Source of the DNA: Rhizobium bangladeshense
GTDB lineage: Bacteria > Pseudomonadota > Alphaproteobacteria > Rhizobiales > Rhizobiaceae
Length of the DNA: 64,000 nt
Assembly: GCF_001662075.1 (NCBI RefSeq)
Contig: NZ_LYPL01000014.1
Span: 114,231-178,230 of the forward strand
Reading direction: 5' to 3'
Every line of letters starts with the position of its first letter. The first letter of the stretch is position 1. The notes beneath the pieces were generated by a model. The model did no database searches and had not been told where the DNA came from. It saw only the letters and a program-made list of their open reading frames with translations. Positions 17,970 through 26,116 of this stretch are shown one piece after another. Made by a program: the position numbers and the translations under genes.

Positions 17970-18446
17970 ATGAAACATCTGTTCACCCGCTTCGCAACCA
18001 AGACATCGGAATGGGCGGGCAAGCCCGTCATCTTCATCCTGGCGCTGAGCGTCGTCATCATCTGGGCCTTCCTCGGCCCCGTCTTCGACTACTCGGAAAC
18101 CTGGCAGCTACTCATCAATACCGGCACAACGATTGTGACCTTCCTGATGGTCTTCGTGCTGCAGAACGCCCAAACGCGCGACACGCGAGCGATCCAGGCC
18201 AAGCTCAACGAAATCATCCTGACGAGCCACGCCGAAAACCGCTTCATCGGCATCGAAAATCTTGACGAGGATGAGTTGAAGCATCTCGACCGACTAGTCG
18301 CCAAGGCCGCGAAGGGCAGGGGCGAGACGGAGGCTTGCAGGACATCGGAGGTCGGGGAAGTCGCTACCCCGAAAAAGATCGAAGCGCGCAAACGATCGGT
18401 GAGCGCCAAGGGCTCGAAGACGAAACGGCCGCTTGAGAAGAGCTGA
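17970..18446 (+). CDS. Low-affinity iron permease family protein
   Basis: A 158-residue inner-membrane protein with two membrane spans near residues 20-40 and 50-68 (VIFILALSVVIIWAFLGPVF and LLINTGTTIVTFLMVFVLQN). The pattern QLLINTGTTIVTFLMVFVLQNAQTRDTRAIQAKLNEI is diagnostic of the low-affinity iron permease family. Despite the name, transport of iron by the bacterial members is not established. The C-terminal 50 residues are charged and variable. GTG at 17964 is an alternative start. Confidence 0.85.
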   Translation: MKHLFTRFATKTSEWAGKPVIFILALSVVIIWAFLGPVFDYSETWQLLINTGTTIVTFLMVFVLQNAQTRDTRAIQAKLNEIILTSHAENRFIGIENLDEDELKHLDRLVAKAAKGRGETEACRTSEVGEVATPKKIEARKRSVSAKGSKTKRPLEKS

Positions 18447-18579
18447 ATTCCAAATAGCTTTTATATCTCGTGGGTCATTTGAAAGGGTTGCTGAGTCCTC
18501 GGCGTTTTCTGAAAGAGGAGTTTGCCACCGTCGGATCCTAACCTGACGGAACGCTTCCTTCTGGCGGCTCGGTGCGATC

Positions 18580-19404
18580 CTATCCGCCGTTACTTCGCGT
18601 GCGGCGGACCTCGCAGCCGGTGAGTCGGTCATAGAACATCTGGCCTCGCCAGCTGATGAGCGGCAGGAACCACCAAAGCAGCAGCGCGAGTGTGGCAAAG
18701 AACCCGCCTGCCAAGGCGTAAATAGAGGTCGCCACGGTGCCGTCGCGCGCTATCTGGATCATTGAATCGAGGTTTTGCCAGGATGCTGTCACTGCAACGA
18801 CGGAGTCGATTCCCACAAGGGCGATGAATGGCAAAAACTTCAGTAGTTCCCTTTTGAACGCCTTGCCGAAATGCGGCGACGCGCCATCGACGGTGACCAC
18901 CCGAATTGACAGGATTTTTTTGCCGAGCGTTCTTCGACCGTTCGCACTGAAGTATGCGAAAGCCAGCGAAACAAGGACTACGCCCACCAACGGGCCGATA
19001 GGGTCGGCGATCCCATCGACCGGAGCACCGTTCTGGTCCAGCGGCACCGACACCGAGCGCCATGAAACCGGTCCGCCGTTGGAATTGCCGGTGAGAACCG
19101 TCGATCGAAAAAGCGAGCTCGAGGTGCCCAAAAATTCAGTGATTTGGCAGATTTCATTGGCTCTCGTCTCTCCAGGTTTCAGCGGCCATTGGCGCTCGAC
19201 TTTCTCCACCAGTGGACCAGACGTTAATTCTTCGCACTGCGTGCTCTGAAAGAGGGGCATCGCGAAATTCAATGGAATGATGAGCGCGAGCACAGCGAGC
19301 GAAATCTCAAAAATCGTCATGTCGATGAGATATGCAAATGCCCGCCTCCAAAAGAGCCGAGGCTGCAAAACTCTCTGAGAAGTCTGGGTGACGTTGGTGT
19401 CCAT
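18580..19404 (-). CDS. RDD-family membrane protein
   Basis: A 274-residue membrane protein with an RDD domain: WRRAFAYLIDMTIFEISLAVL at the first helix (the R-D-D-like pattern is R..AYLID) and a second conserved part NGRRTLGKKILSIRVVTVDG. A periplasmic loop with two cysteines lies between helices 1 and 2. RDD proteins are linked to transport of unknown substrates. The ATG at 19404 follows AAGG; a TTG five codons upstream is possible. It ends convergent to the iron-permease-like gene. The base composition drops just upstream. Confidence 0.83.
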   Translation of the reverse strand: MDTNVTQTSQRVLQPRLFWRRAFAYLIDMTIFEISLAVLALIIPLNFAMPLFQSTQCEELTSGPLVEKVERQWPLKPGETRANEICQITEFLGTSSSLFRSTVLTGNSNGGPVSWRSVSVPLDQNGAPVDGIADPIGPLVGVVLVSLAFAYFSANGRRTLGKKILSIRVVTVDGASPHFGKAFKRELLKFLPFIALVGIDSVVAVTASWQNLDSMIQIARDGTVATSIYALAGGFFATLALLLWWFLPLISWRGQMFYDRLTGCEVRRTRSNGG

Positions 19405-20096
19405 GTTACCTTGCGCCAAGGAACGCGATATGAGATGCCGGGCTCTATGGGTAAGTGAAACCCATTTATTAATAATTACTAGTATGAGCGGTCAGGAATA
19501 AAATGGGGTGAGCATAGAGAACTCCAGACCTGTTCGAAACGATATCTTTAGGACTTGGTCGAGTCACCCTTATAAAACTTTGATCCGATGTTGATGTCGA
19601 CGTCGAATCCAAATTTTTCTTCCCGATCGCCAGAATAAAAAGGAAAGACACCAAATTGTAGTATTAGCGAATGGCCGGTTTGGGTAATAGTTTGTTGAAT
19701 GCATACCTTTGTTTTAGGTGCTCCCCTGTCTGCAGATGACGCCAATCGGCAATTCGTCTGTATTTTTGGAAATGGTTCCTGTCGCTATTGATCCGACATC
19801 TAGATTGGCTTGCCGATACGCCTTTACCTGGGGAGCCGGCTAGCAAAGTCAGATGGCGTCTGGTGCGACCTTGTCAGGACGTCTGGCGAGCACGTGCTCA
19901 CCAATGACATCATTCTGCAACAAGGCAGTAAACCGTCATTCCATCGCGCCGTCGCCGAAGTTATCGGCTTCGCTCGGTCGCATCGCCTATCAGGCGCGCT
20001 GGACTCGGAGAGCTTTTTTCCGAAACTCAAGGCGGCGAATTCAACCCACTATGCTAAAATCGCCGCCAACTTGATGGGGCTCTTGTTCTCCCCACC
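19405..20096. other. Long non-coding or decayed stretch, AT-rich in its first part
   Basis: No convincing gene. Bases about 19430-19800 are visibly richer in A+T than the rest of the window. A minus-strand frame at 19548-19745 reads FPFYSGDREEKFGFDVDINI near its end, which looks protein-like, but it has only a TTG start and an in-frame TAG just upstream, so at most it is the remnant of a gene. From 19850 to 20090 I see only short open frames. Confidence 0.5.
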
Positions 20097-21404
20097 TCAC
20101 GCCGTGCCGAACACCCGCCGGAAGATCGTATCTACGTGCTTGGTGTGGTACCCGAGGTCGAACTTCTCGCGAATATCCTCCTCGGACAACGCAGCGCGGA
20201 CCTCTGCATCCGCCAGCAGCTCTTCCAGGAAATCCTTGCCCTGTTCCCAGACCTTCATGGCGTTGCGCTGGACCAGGCGGTAGGCGTCTTCGCGGGAAGT
20301 GCCGGCCTGTGTCAGCGCCAGGAGGACACGCTGGGAGTGGACGAGGCCGCGGAATTTGTTGAGGTTCTTCTCCATATTCTCCGGGTAGACCAGCAGCTTT
20401 TCGATGACGCCGGCCAGACGCGAGAGGGCGAAATCGAGGGTGACGGTGGCGTCGGGGCCGATTATGCGTTCGACCGAGGAGTGGGAGATATCGCGCTCGT
20501 GCCAGAGCGCGACGTTTTCCATCGCCGGCAGGGCGTAGGAGCGGACCATGCGGGCGAGGCCGGTCAGGTTTTCGGTGAGAACCGGGTTGCGCTTGTGCGG
20601 CATGGCCGAGGAACCCTTCTGGCCGGGCGAGAAATATTCCTCGGCTTCCAGAACCTCGGTGCGCTGCAGATGACGGATCTCGGTCGCTAAGCGCTCGATC
20701 GAGGAGGCGACGACGCCGAGGGTGGCGAAATACATGGCGTGGCGGTCGCGCGGGATGACCTGGGTCGAGACCGGCTCGGCCTTCAGGCCAAGCGCCTCGG
20801 CGACATGTTCCTCGACACGCGGATCGATATTGGCGAAGGTGCCGACGGCGCCCGAGATGGCGCAGGTCGCGACTTCTTCGCGGGCGGCGACGAGGCGCTG
20901 GCGGCAGCGCCCGAATTCGGCATAGGCGAGCGCCAGCTTGACGCCGAAGGTTGTCGGCTCGGCGTGGATGCCGTGCGAGCGGCCGATGGTGACGGTGTCC
21001 TTGTGTTCGAAGGCGCGGGTCTTCAGCGCCGCCAGCAGCCGGTCGAGATCGGCAATCAGGATATCGGTGGCGCGCACCAGTTGGACGTTGAAGCAGGTGT
21101 CGAGCACGTCGGAGGAGGTCATGCCCTGGTGGACGAAACGTGCATCCGGGCCGACGATCTCGGCGAGGTGGGTCAGGAAGGCGATGACGTCATGCTTGGT
21201 GACAGCCTCGATCTCGTCGATGCGCGCGACATCGAAGGTGGCGGCTCCGCCCTTCTCCCAGATGGTCTTCGCCGCCGATTTCGGGATGACGCCGAGTTCG
21301 GCCAGCGCGTCGCAGGCATGCGCCTCGATCTCGAACCAGATGCGGAACTTGGTTTCGGGAGACCAGATGGCGACCATTTCGGGCCGGGAGTAACGCGGGA
21401 TCAT
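20097..21404 (-). CDS. purB: Adenylosuccinate lyase
   Basis: A 435-residue member of the fumarase/aspartase superfamily that acts twice in purine synthesis: it cleaves SAICAR to AICAR and adenylosuccinate to AMP. MIPRYSRPEMVAIWSPETKF opens the protein. The signature loop GQKGSSAMPHKRNPVLTENL is present, with the catalytic serine in this loop; TSSDVLDT and GRSHGIHAEPTTFG give the other catalytic positions. It ends the minus-strand run that starts with the binding protein at 24565. With purC, S, Q and L, five purine-pathway genes lie in this window. Confidence 0.97.
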   Translation of the reverse strand: MIPRYSRPEMVAIWSPETKFRIWFEIEAHACDALAELGVIPKSAAKTIWEKGGAATFDVARIDEIEAVTKHDVIAFLTHLAEIVGPDARFVHQGMTSSDVLDTCFNVQLVRATDILIADLDRLLAALKTRAFEHKDTVTIGRSHGIHAEPTTFGVKLALAYAEFGRCRQRLVAAREEVATCAISGAVGTFANIDPRVEEHVAEALGLKAEPVSTQVIPRDRHAMYFATLGVVASSIERLATEIRHLQRTEVLEAEEYFSPGQKGSSAMPHKRNPVLTENLTGLARMVRSYALPAMENVALWHERDISHSSVERIIGPDATVTLDFALSRLAGVIEKLLVYPENMEKNLNKFRGLVHSQRVLLALTQAGTSREDAYRLVQRNAMKVWEQGKDFLEELLADAEVRAALSEEDIREKFDLGYHTKHVDTIFRRVFGTA

Positions 21405-21521
21405 GGGCGGCTGCCTTCACTTCAAGGGGTTTGAGCGTCTAGGACGCAATTTCGGACGCAAAACCACTGGGCTTCTGCTGAAACTGCTTCAGCGCCCCTG
21501 TAGCAAAGACGGGCGGCAATC

Positions 21522-22007
21522 TCAACGCATGCGTTTGCCAAGATAATAGCTGCTGACGACAAGGCAGACGAGACCGAGCGGCAGGAAAAGGCGCAGGCCG
21601 ATCACCAGGAACTGATAGACGGCGCTGATGCTGGTGAAGATGAACTGGAAGACCCAGATGCCGCTTCCGAAGGGTGCGTGCCAGCGCGAATAGAAGATCC
21701 GATATTCCATCGCGAAGAGGAAGGCCGTCATGGCGATCGTGGCCACGATCAGCGTCACGAAAAAGGCGGCGAAACGCGCCTCCGGCGGCTTGCCATAGGC
21801 GAGGAAGCGGGCAACCGGCAAAGCCGCGGGCCAGGCGAGCAGACCGCCGAGGAAATAGAGCCCGGCGACTTCGGCAAGCCGGCTCGTCTCCAGGCCGTTG
21901 CGGAGATAAAGACCGAGCATGGCCGAGGCGAGCATCTGCACGGCCCAAAGCAAGGCGCCGAGGATCAGATGGGAGTAGGGCGGCCATGCCGCCCTCAGGC
22001 GCTCCAT
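21522..22007 (-). CDS. Four-helix membrane protein, function unknown
   Basis: A 161-residue hydrophobic protein with about four membrane spans (LILGALLWAVQMLASAMLGL, LYFLGGLLAWPAALPVARFL, FVTLIVATIAMTAFLFAM, VYQFLVIGLRLFLPLGLVCL) and a basic end GKRMR. Start 22007 (MERLRAAWPPYSH) follows the DUF2259 stop by 14 bases, which implies co-translation. I do not recognise the family. Location beside DUF2259 and rpe seems to be a rhizobial arrangement. Confidence 0.78.
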   Translation of the reverse strand: MERLRAAWPPYSHLILGALLWAVQMLASAMLGLYLRNGLETSRLAEVAGLYFLGGLLAWPAALPVARFLAYGKPPEARFAAFFVTLIVATIAMTAFLFAMEYRIFYSRWHAPFGSGIWVFQFIFTSISAVYQFLVIGLRLFLPLGLVCLVVSSYYLGKRMR

Positions 22008-22021
22008 GTCGGGCAACCAGT

Positions 22022-22747
22022 TCAGGGATGAACCGGAACGGCGATCCAGCGCCCGTTCCGTTGCGCATCGAAGGCTAGGACGAGGGCGATATGAACCTGG
22101 TTTGCGGCTTCCGGCTGATAGACGACTGCGCCGCCGATCCTGTATTCGACCGAACATGCGCGCTCGGCCGGAACCATTTGCACCTGGCGCGCTGCCTGCC
22201 GGTTCGGTGCGCCTTCCTTCTCGATCATCTGCAGGCTGAAGCCGAGGACCCGCTTGGCGATCGCCGCGCAGTCCTTCGGCACCGCGATCGGCAACTCGCC
22301 GAGCGAAAGCGTATAGGGTGATTTCGGCGGGCCGTCGGTCGCAAGCGTGGTGTAGCGCAGCGTCTTTGCGGGTGAGCCGAGTTCGGTCGGCGGATTGAAG
22401 GCGGCGATCAGGCCGGGGTTGGTCAGGAGATCGTATTTGTCCATCTGGCCGCGCGCCGCCGTCAGATTCTGCCGCCGCGCCTTGGAAAGATTGGCGTCTT
22501 TGTCGGTGAGTTCGGTGCGGAAGGGCGTGCCCTCGAGATATTGGCCCTTATCGGTATCGATGAAATAGGTGTTGGAATAGGGGACATTGCTGCCCTCCTT
22601 GAGGCCGAACTCCTGGAAGGCGAAGACCTTGCCGTCAGCGGAAAAGCCGATCGGCTGGATGCTGGCAATGTCGCCGGCAAGTGACACGCCGGGCAGGCCT
22701 GCGAGTGCGGCGGCGAGCAGACCGCCTAAGAAAAGCTGCTTCTTCAT
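22022..22747 (-). CDS. DUF2259 secreted protein
   Basis: A 241-residue predicted periplasmic protein with a cleavable signal peptide (KKQLFLGGLLAAALAGLPGVSLAG). The following IQPIGFSADGKVFAFQEFGLKEGSNVPYSNTYFID matches the DUF2259 family of predicted secreted proteins. Two cysteines (PKDCAAIAKR and ERACSVEYR) could pair. It overlaps the rpe stop by four bases (ATGA) and so is translationally coupled to rpe. Function is unknown. Confidence 0.88.
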   Translation of the reverse strand: MKKQLFLGGLLAAALAGLPGVSLAGDIASIQPIGFSADGKVFAFQEFGLKEGSNVPYSNTYFIDTDKGQYLEGTPFRTELTDKDANLSKARRQNLTAARGQMDKYDLLTNPGLIAAFNPPTELGSPAKTLRYTTLATDGPPKSPYTLSLGELPIAVPKDCAAIAKRVLGFSLQMIEKEGAPNRQAARQVQMVPAERACSVEYRIGGAVVYQPEAANQVHIALVLAFDAQRNGRWIAVPVHP

Positions 22748-23421
22748 GCGCGTGCCCCTTCGGCTGCCTGTCGCAGCTCGGCGACGGTCCGGCGATAATC
22801 TTCGACCGTATCACCCTTGAAAATCGCCGAGCCGGCGACGAGGACGTTGCCGCCGGCGCGGGCGATTGCCGGCGCCGTTTCCACCGTGACGCCACCGTCG
22901 ACCTCAAGCTCGATCGGCCTGTCACCGATCAGCGACTTTGCCGCCGCGATCTTGGCTGCCATCGCCGGAATGAACTTCTGTCCGCCGAAGCCGGGATTGA
23001 CCGACATGATGAGGATGAGGTCGACATCGTCGAGCACGTTCTCGATGGCGCTGAGCGGGGTTGCCGGATTGAGCGTCACCCCCACCTTCTTGCCGAGATT
23101 GCGGACGGTCTGCAGCGACCGATGCAGATGCGGCCCGGATTCGGCATGGACGGTGATGCGGTCGCAGCCGGCCTTGGCGAAAGCTTCGAGATAGTCATCG
23201 ACCGGCGAGATCATCAAGTGGCAGTCGAAGGTGGCGTCCGTATAGGCGCGCAGCGACTTGATGACATCGGGGCCGAAGGAGAGGTTCGGCACGAAATGCC
23301 CGTCCATCACGTCGAGGTGGATCCAGTCGGCCCCGGCCGCGGTGACATTACGCACCTCCTCGCCGAGCCTGGCGAAATCCGCCGCGAGGATCGAGGGGGC
23401 AATGCGAATGGGCAGCGTCAT
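22744..23421 (-). CDS. rpe: Ribulose-phosphate 3-epimerase
   Basis: A 225-residue TIM-barrel enzyme interconverting ribulose 5-phosphate and xylulose 5-phosphate in the pentose phosphate pathway. IAPSILAADFARLGEEV, WIHLDVMDGHFVPNLSFG (catalytic Asp and metal His), HLMISPVDDYLEAF, LIMSVNPGFGGQKF and LEVDGGVTVETA are all present. Start ATG 23421 gives MTLPIRIAPSIL. It is followed by DUF2259 with a four-base overlap and preceded by a binding-protein gene 61 bp away. Confidence 0.97.
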   Translation of the reverse strand: MTLPIRIAPSILAADFARLGEEVRNVTAAGADWIHLDVMDGHFVPNLSFGPDVIKSLRAYTDATFDCHLMISPVDDYLEAFAKAGCDRITVHAESGPHLHRSLQTVRNLGKKVGVTLNPATPLSAIENVLDDVDLILIMSVNPGFGGQKFIPAMAAKIAAAKSLIGDRPIELEVDGGVTVETAPAIARAGGNVLVAGSAIFKGDTVEDYRRTVAELRQAAEGARA

Positions 23422-23482
23422 CAGTCTTACTCCGTATGGGCGCCAGCCGAGCACGGCGCCGGAATTCGAGGCTGGCCGCCGC

Positions 23483-24565
23483 TCATTGCGTCGGCGCAGC
23501 CGGTGGAAAAAAGCCGTTGCCGCGCCATTCGAGCAGGCGGTACGGGTTTTGCGAAAGTTCATGCGTGCCGGTGAAGGCGACGGCACCGACCGGGGTCTGG
23601 AATGTCGTGCCGAGCAGCGTCTCCTGGAGGGGCTTGCCGGCCGCAGCGGCGGCTTCGGCCGCCTGGCCGGCAATGAATGCCGCCGCCAGCGACGGCAGGA
23701 CATAACCTTCCGGCTCGATCCCTTTGGCGCGCAACGTTTCGGCCGCCGCCGCCGCTTCCGGCAGAACGGCATATTCGGGCAGGGCGACGGCGCGAACGCC
23801 AGACCCGAGTGGCAGCGGCTGATCGGCGGCGCGCATGGCGTCGCCGCCGAGGATGGAGAGCGGGATGTTCTCGGCTTCCGCGTCGCGGGCGATGACGGCG
23901 ATGTCGTTGCGGTCGCCGCCGACGAAGACCTTGGTGGCGCCGGCCCGTTTCAGGCGGCGGACAAGAGCGATCTGTTGCTCCTGCCCCGGGCGATAGGTAT
24001 CGGTAAAGACCGGTTTCAGGCCGTTCTGTTCCAGCGCGTTGCGCACCGCTTCCGTCAGTTCGCGGCCGTGAATGGTGCCGTCCTCGATCAGGGCGATCGG
24101 ATCGGCAGCCCAGTTCTTCAGGATCACTTCGTTGATCTTTGCCGCCTCGGCGCCATCGGCGGGCGCCATGCGGAAGAGCGGCCAGGCATTTTTCAGCGCG
24201 TCCTCCATCAGGATGCGCGAGCGCACGGAGACGGTGATCGCCGGAATGCCGGCATCCTTCAGCTTCGGCAGGGCGCCTTCCAGCGTCTCGCTGCAGAGAA
24301 AGCCGACGGCGATCTGCACCTTGGCCGCGACAAGCGCATCGCCGACTGCCGCGCCGCCATTGTCCTCGCAGGTCTCGTTGACGGCGACGAGCGTATTGCC
24401 CGACTGCTGGATCTCGAAACCGGCGCCGGCGGCAATCTGTGCGCCGAGCAGGGCGAGCGGGCCATTCTCAGGGGCGACGACGCCGATCGTCACGCCGGCC
24501 GCGTGGCCTTGCGCCGCCGCTCCCAGCAGCATCAGAACGGCTGCTATGCCACGCAGGTTGATCAT
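23483..24565 (-). CDS. Periplasmic binding protein, branched-chain amino acid ABC type
   Basis: A 360-residue protein with a signal peptide (MINLRGIAAVLMLLGAAAQGHA) and a Leu/Ile/Val-binding fold: VTIGVVAPENGPLALLGAQIAAGAGFEI at the start and ETCEDNGGAAVGDALVAAKV in the first lobe. Two cysteines (NETCED and GFLCSE) may form a disulfide. No permease or ATPase genes accompany it, so it either serves a transporter elsewhere or has a sensing role. It precedes rpe on the same strand. Confidence 0.85.
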   Translation of the reverse strand: MINLRGIAAVLMLLGAAAQGHAAGVTIGVVAPENGPLALLGAQIAAGAGFEIQQSGNTLVAVNETCEDNGGAAVGDALVAAKVQIAVGFLCSETLEGALPKLKDAGIPAITVSVRSRILMEDALKNAWPLFRMAPADGAEAAKINEVILKNWAADPIALIEDGTIHGRELTEAVRNALEQNGLKPVFTDTYRPGQEQQIALVRRLKRAGATKVFVGGDRNDIAVIARDAEAENIPLSILGGDAMRAADQPLPLGSGVRAVALPEYAVLPEAAAAAETLRAKGIEPEGYVLPSLAAAFIAGQAAEAAAAAGKPLQETLLGTTFQTPVGAVAFTGTHELSQNPYRLLEWRGNGFFPPAAPTQ

Positions 24566-24729
24566 GAAAGGCGGAGATCCCTAGCCATCGTCCATGCCCT
24601 TTTATCCGCAAGGCCGCGATCGTCAAAGAAAAACAAGCGTAACCCAATGCTTTTCACCGGTCCTATTGTAGAAAAGGTAACCCATGCTCGCCATATTGGC
24701 GCGATGGAAAGTCGAACTGCAGCGCAGGA

Positions 24730-24754
24730 CGTCCTTTCGGTGACGCAAAGGACG
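24730..24754. other. Hairpin upstream of the flavin reductase gene
   Basis: CGTCCTTT and AAAGGACG form eight-base arms around a nine-base loop, and CTGCAG blocks flank the structure on both sides. It lies in the space between the divergent binding-protein and flavin reductase genes and could be an operator or a leader hairpin. Confidence 0.3.
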
Positions 24755-24845
24755 CTGCAGCACATTGATTGCCGCGTAATTTCGTCCTCAATCGATTCCG
24801 ATTTATGGATGTGTGCAGTCGGCAGAAGAGCGTACGGAGAAGCAG

Positions 24846-25340
24846 TTGTTGAACAGGCAGCATATCGACCCCGGCCTTTATCGCGATGCCATGAGCCGTT
24901 ATGCCGGCCATGTGCAACTCGTGACGACGGTGATGGAAGGCATGCGCCGGGGCGTCACCATCACAGCCGCCTGCTCGGTCTCGGATAATCCGGCCTCGGT
25001 GCTGATCTGCCTCAACAACACCAATCCGAAGAACGAGATTTTTTTCCGCAGCGGCATCTTCGTGCTGAATACGCTCGGCGCTCACCACCAGGGCGTTGCC
25101 GACGCTTTCTCCGGACGCACGGCGCTTGCCGATGACGAACGCTTCGCCAGCGCCCGTTTCGACACACTTGTCACCGGCGCGCCGGTTCTTGCCGATGCGC
25201 TTGCCGCCTTCGATTGCCGGGTGACCGACATCAAGGAAATGCCGACCCATAACGTCATCTTCGGCGAAGTCGCCGCCATCCGCTTCAGTGAGAAGCATCC
25301 GGCGCTCGTCTATATGAACCGGGATTATCACACGCTGTGA
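24846..25340 (+). CDS. Flavin reductase-like FMN-binding protein
   Basis: A 164-residue protein of the flavin reductase (RutF/HpaC-like) family: YRDAMSRYAGHVQLVTTVMEG, GVTITAACSVSDNPASVLICLN and EIFFRSGIFVLNTLGAHHQGVADAFSG are the FMN-binding strands and loops. It likely reduces FMN with NAD(P)H for a two-component monooxygenase encoded elsewhere. No ATG is available; TTG 24846 or 24849 sits five to eight bases after GGAGA, whereas an in-frame GTG at 24813 has no comparable site. TfoX follows 32 bp later. Confidence 0.85.
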   Translation: MLNRQHIDPGLYRDAMSRYAGHVQLVTTVMEGMRRGVTITAACSVSDNPASVLICLNNTNPKNEIFFRSGIFVLNTLGAHHQGVADAFSGRTALADDERFASARFDTLVTGAPVLADALAAFDCRVTDIKEMPTHNVIFGEVAAIRFSEKHPALVYMNRDYHTL

Positions 25341-25372
25341 TCGGAGCAGCGGAGATTTTGAGGGAATAGAGA

Positions 25373-25693
25373 ATGGACAATGCCGGGATCGAGGAAATGT
25401 TTCAGGGGCTCGGCCCAGTCACGATCAAGCGCATGTTCGGCGGCAAAGGCATTTATCACCTCGGGCGCATCGTTGCAGTCGAAGTGCGCGACGAGATGCT
25501 GTTGAAGGCCGACGAGACAAGCGCCCCGGAATTTGCCGCCGCCGGCGCCACACAATGGGCCTATGAGGGCAAGAAGGGCAAGCCGGTCAAGATGCCCTAC
25601 TGGTCGATCCCCGAAGAGGCCTACGACGATCCCGATCTGATGGCGAAATGGGTAAGGCTTGCCTATGAGGCGGCGCTACGCACTGAAAGTTAG
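25373..25693 (+). CDS. TfoX/Sxy N-terminal domain protein
   Basis: A 106-residue single-domain TfoX_N protein: IEEMFQGLGPVTIKRMFGGKGIY and KMPYWSIPEEAYDDPDLMAKWVRLAYEAAL are typical. In gamma-proteobacteria Sxy/TfoX activates competence genes, but alphaproteobacterial proteins with the N-terminal domain alone have no known role. It ends convergent with the Nudix gene; the two stop codons overlap. It is probably co-transcribed with the flavin reductase. Confidence 0.88.
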   Translation: MDNAGIEEMFQGLGPVTIKRMFGGKGIYHLGRIVAVEVRDEMLLKADETSAPEFAAAGATQWAYEGKKGKPVKMPYWSIPEEAYDDPDLMAKWVRLAYEAALRTES

Positions 25694-26109
25694 CGCTCGG
25701 CAGCCGGCAAAGCTGCTATCGCCGCCCTGGTAAAGGCCGACAGCGGCATGGGCAAATCCGTCAGGGCAAACCAGCCGAAATCCGAAAGCTTGTCCGGTTC
25801 GGTCAATTGCGGCTCGCCTTCGACATCGCGGGCGAGATAAAGGATAGACATCCAGTGCTGGCGGTCGGCGTCGATGACCTGTTCGGTTACGCCGATCCGT
25901 TCGATCCGTCCGATCTTGAGGCCGGTTTCTTCCTCGGCCTCGCGACGCGCGGCTTCTTCGGCCGGCTCCATGTGATCGACCTTGCCGCCGACAATGTTCC
26001 AGTAACCGGCTTCAGGCGGATTCACGCGTTTATAGAGGAGGATCTTGTCGTCTCGCAGGATCACCAGACCAACGCCGAGGCCCGGGAAATCATGGCCGGG
26101 CCTGCCCAT
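25690..26109 (-). CDS. Nudix hydrolase
   Basis: A 139-residue enzyme with a complete Nudix box, GGKVDHMEPAEEAARREAEEE followed by TGL (pattern Gx5Ex7REUxEExGU). Upstream ILRDDKILLYKRVNPPEAGYW resembles nucleotide-diphosphate hydrolases of the MutT type. The substrate is unknown; house-cleaning of damaged nucleotides or sugar nucleotides is possible. It lies eight bases after the stop of the RNA helicase gene, suggesting co-transcription. Confidence 0.9.
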   Translation of the reverse strand: MGRPGHDFPGLGVGLVILRDDKILLYKRVNPPEAGYWNIVGGKVDHMEPAEEAARREAEEETGLKIGRIERIGVTEQVIDADRQHWMSILYLARDVEGEPQLTEPDKLSDFGWFALTDLPMPLSAFTRAAIAALPAAER

Positions 26110-26116
26110 GGGATGG

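Noticed and set aside
19548..19745. 65-codon minus-strand gene
   Set aside because: Only a TTG start, an in-frame stop close upstream, no ribosome site and AT-rich context; kept only as a possible remnant.
23258..24988. 576-codon plus-strand frame covering the binding-protein region
   Set aside because: It runs antisense to the binding protein and then into intergenic DNA; no domain or ribosome site supports it.
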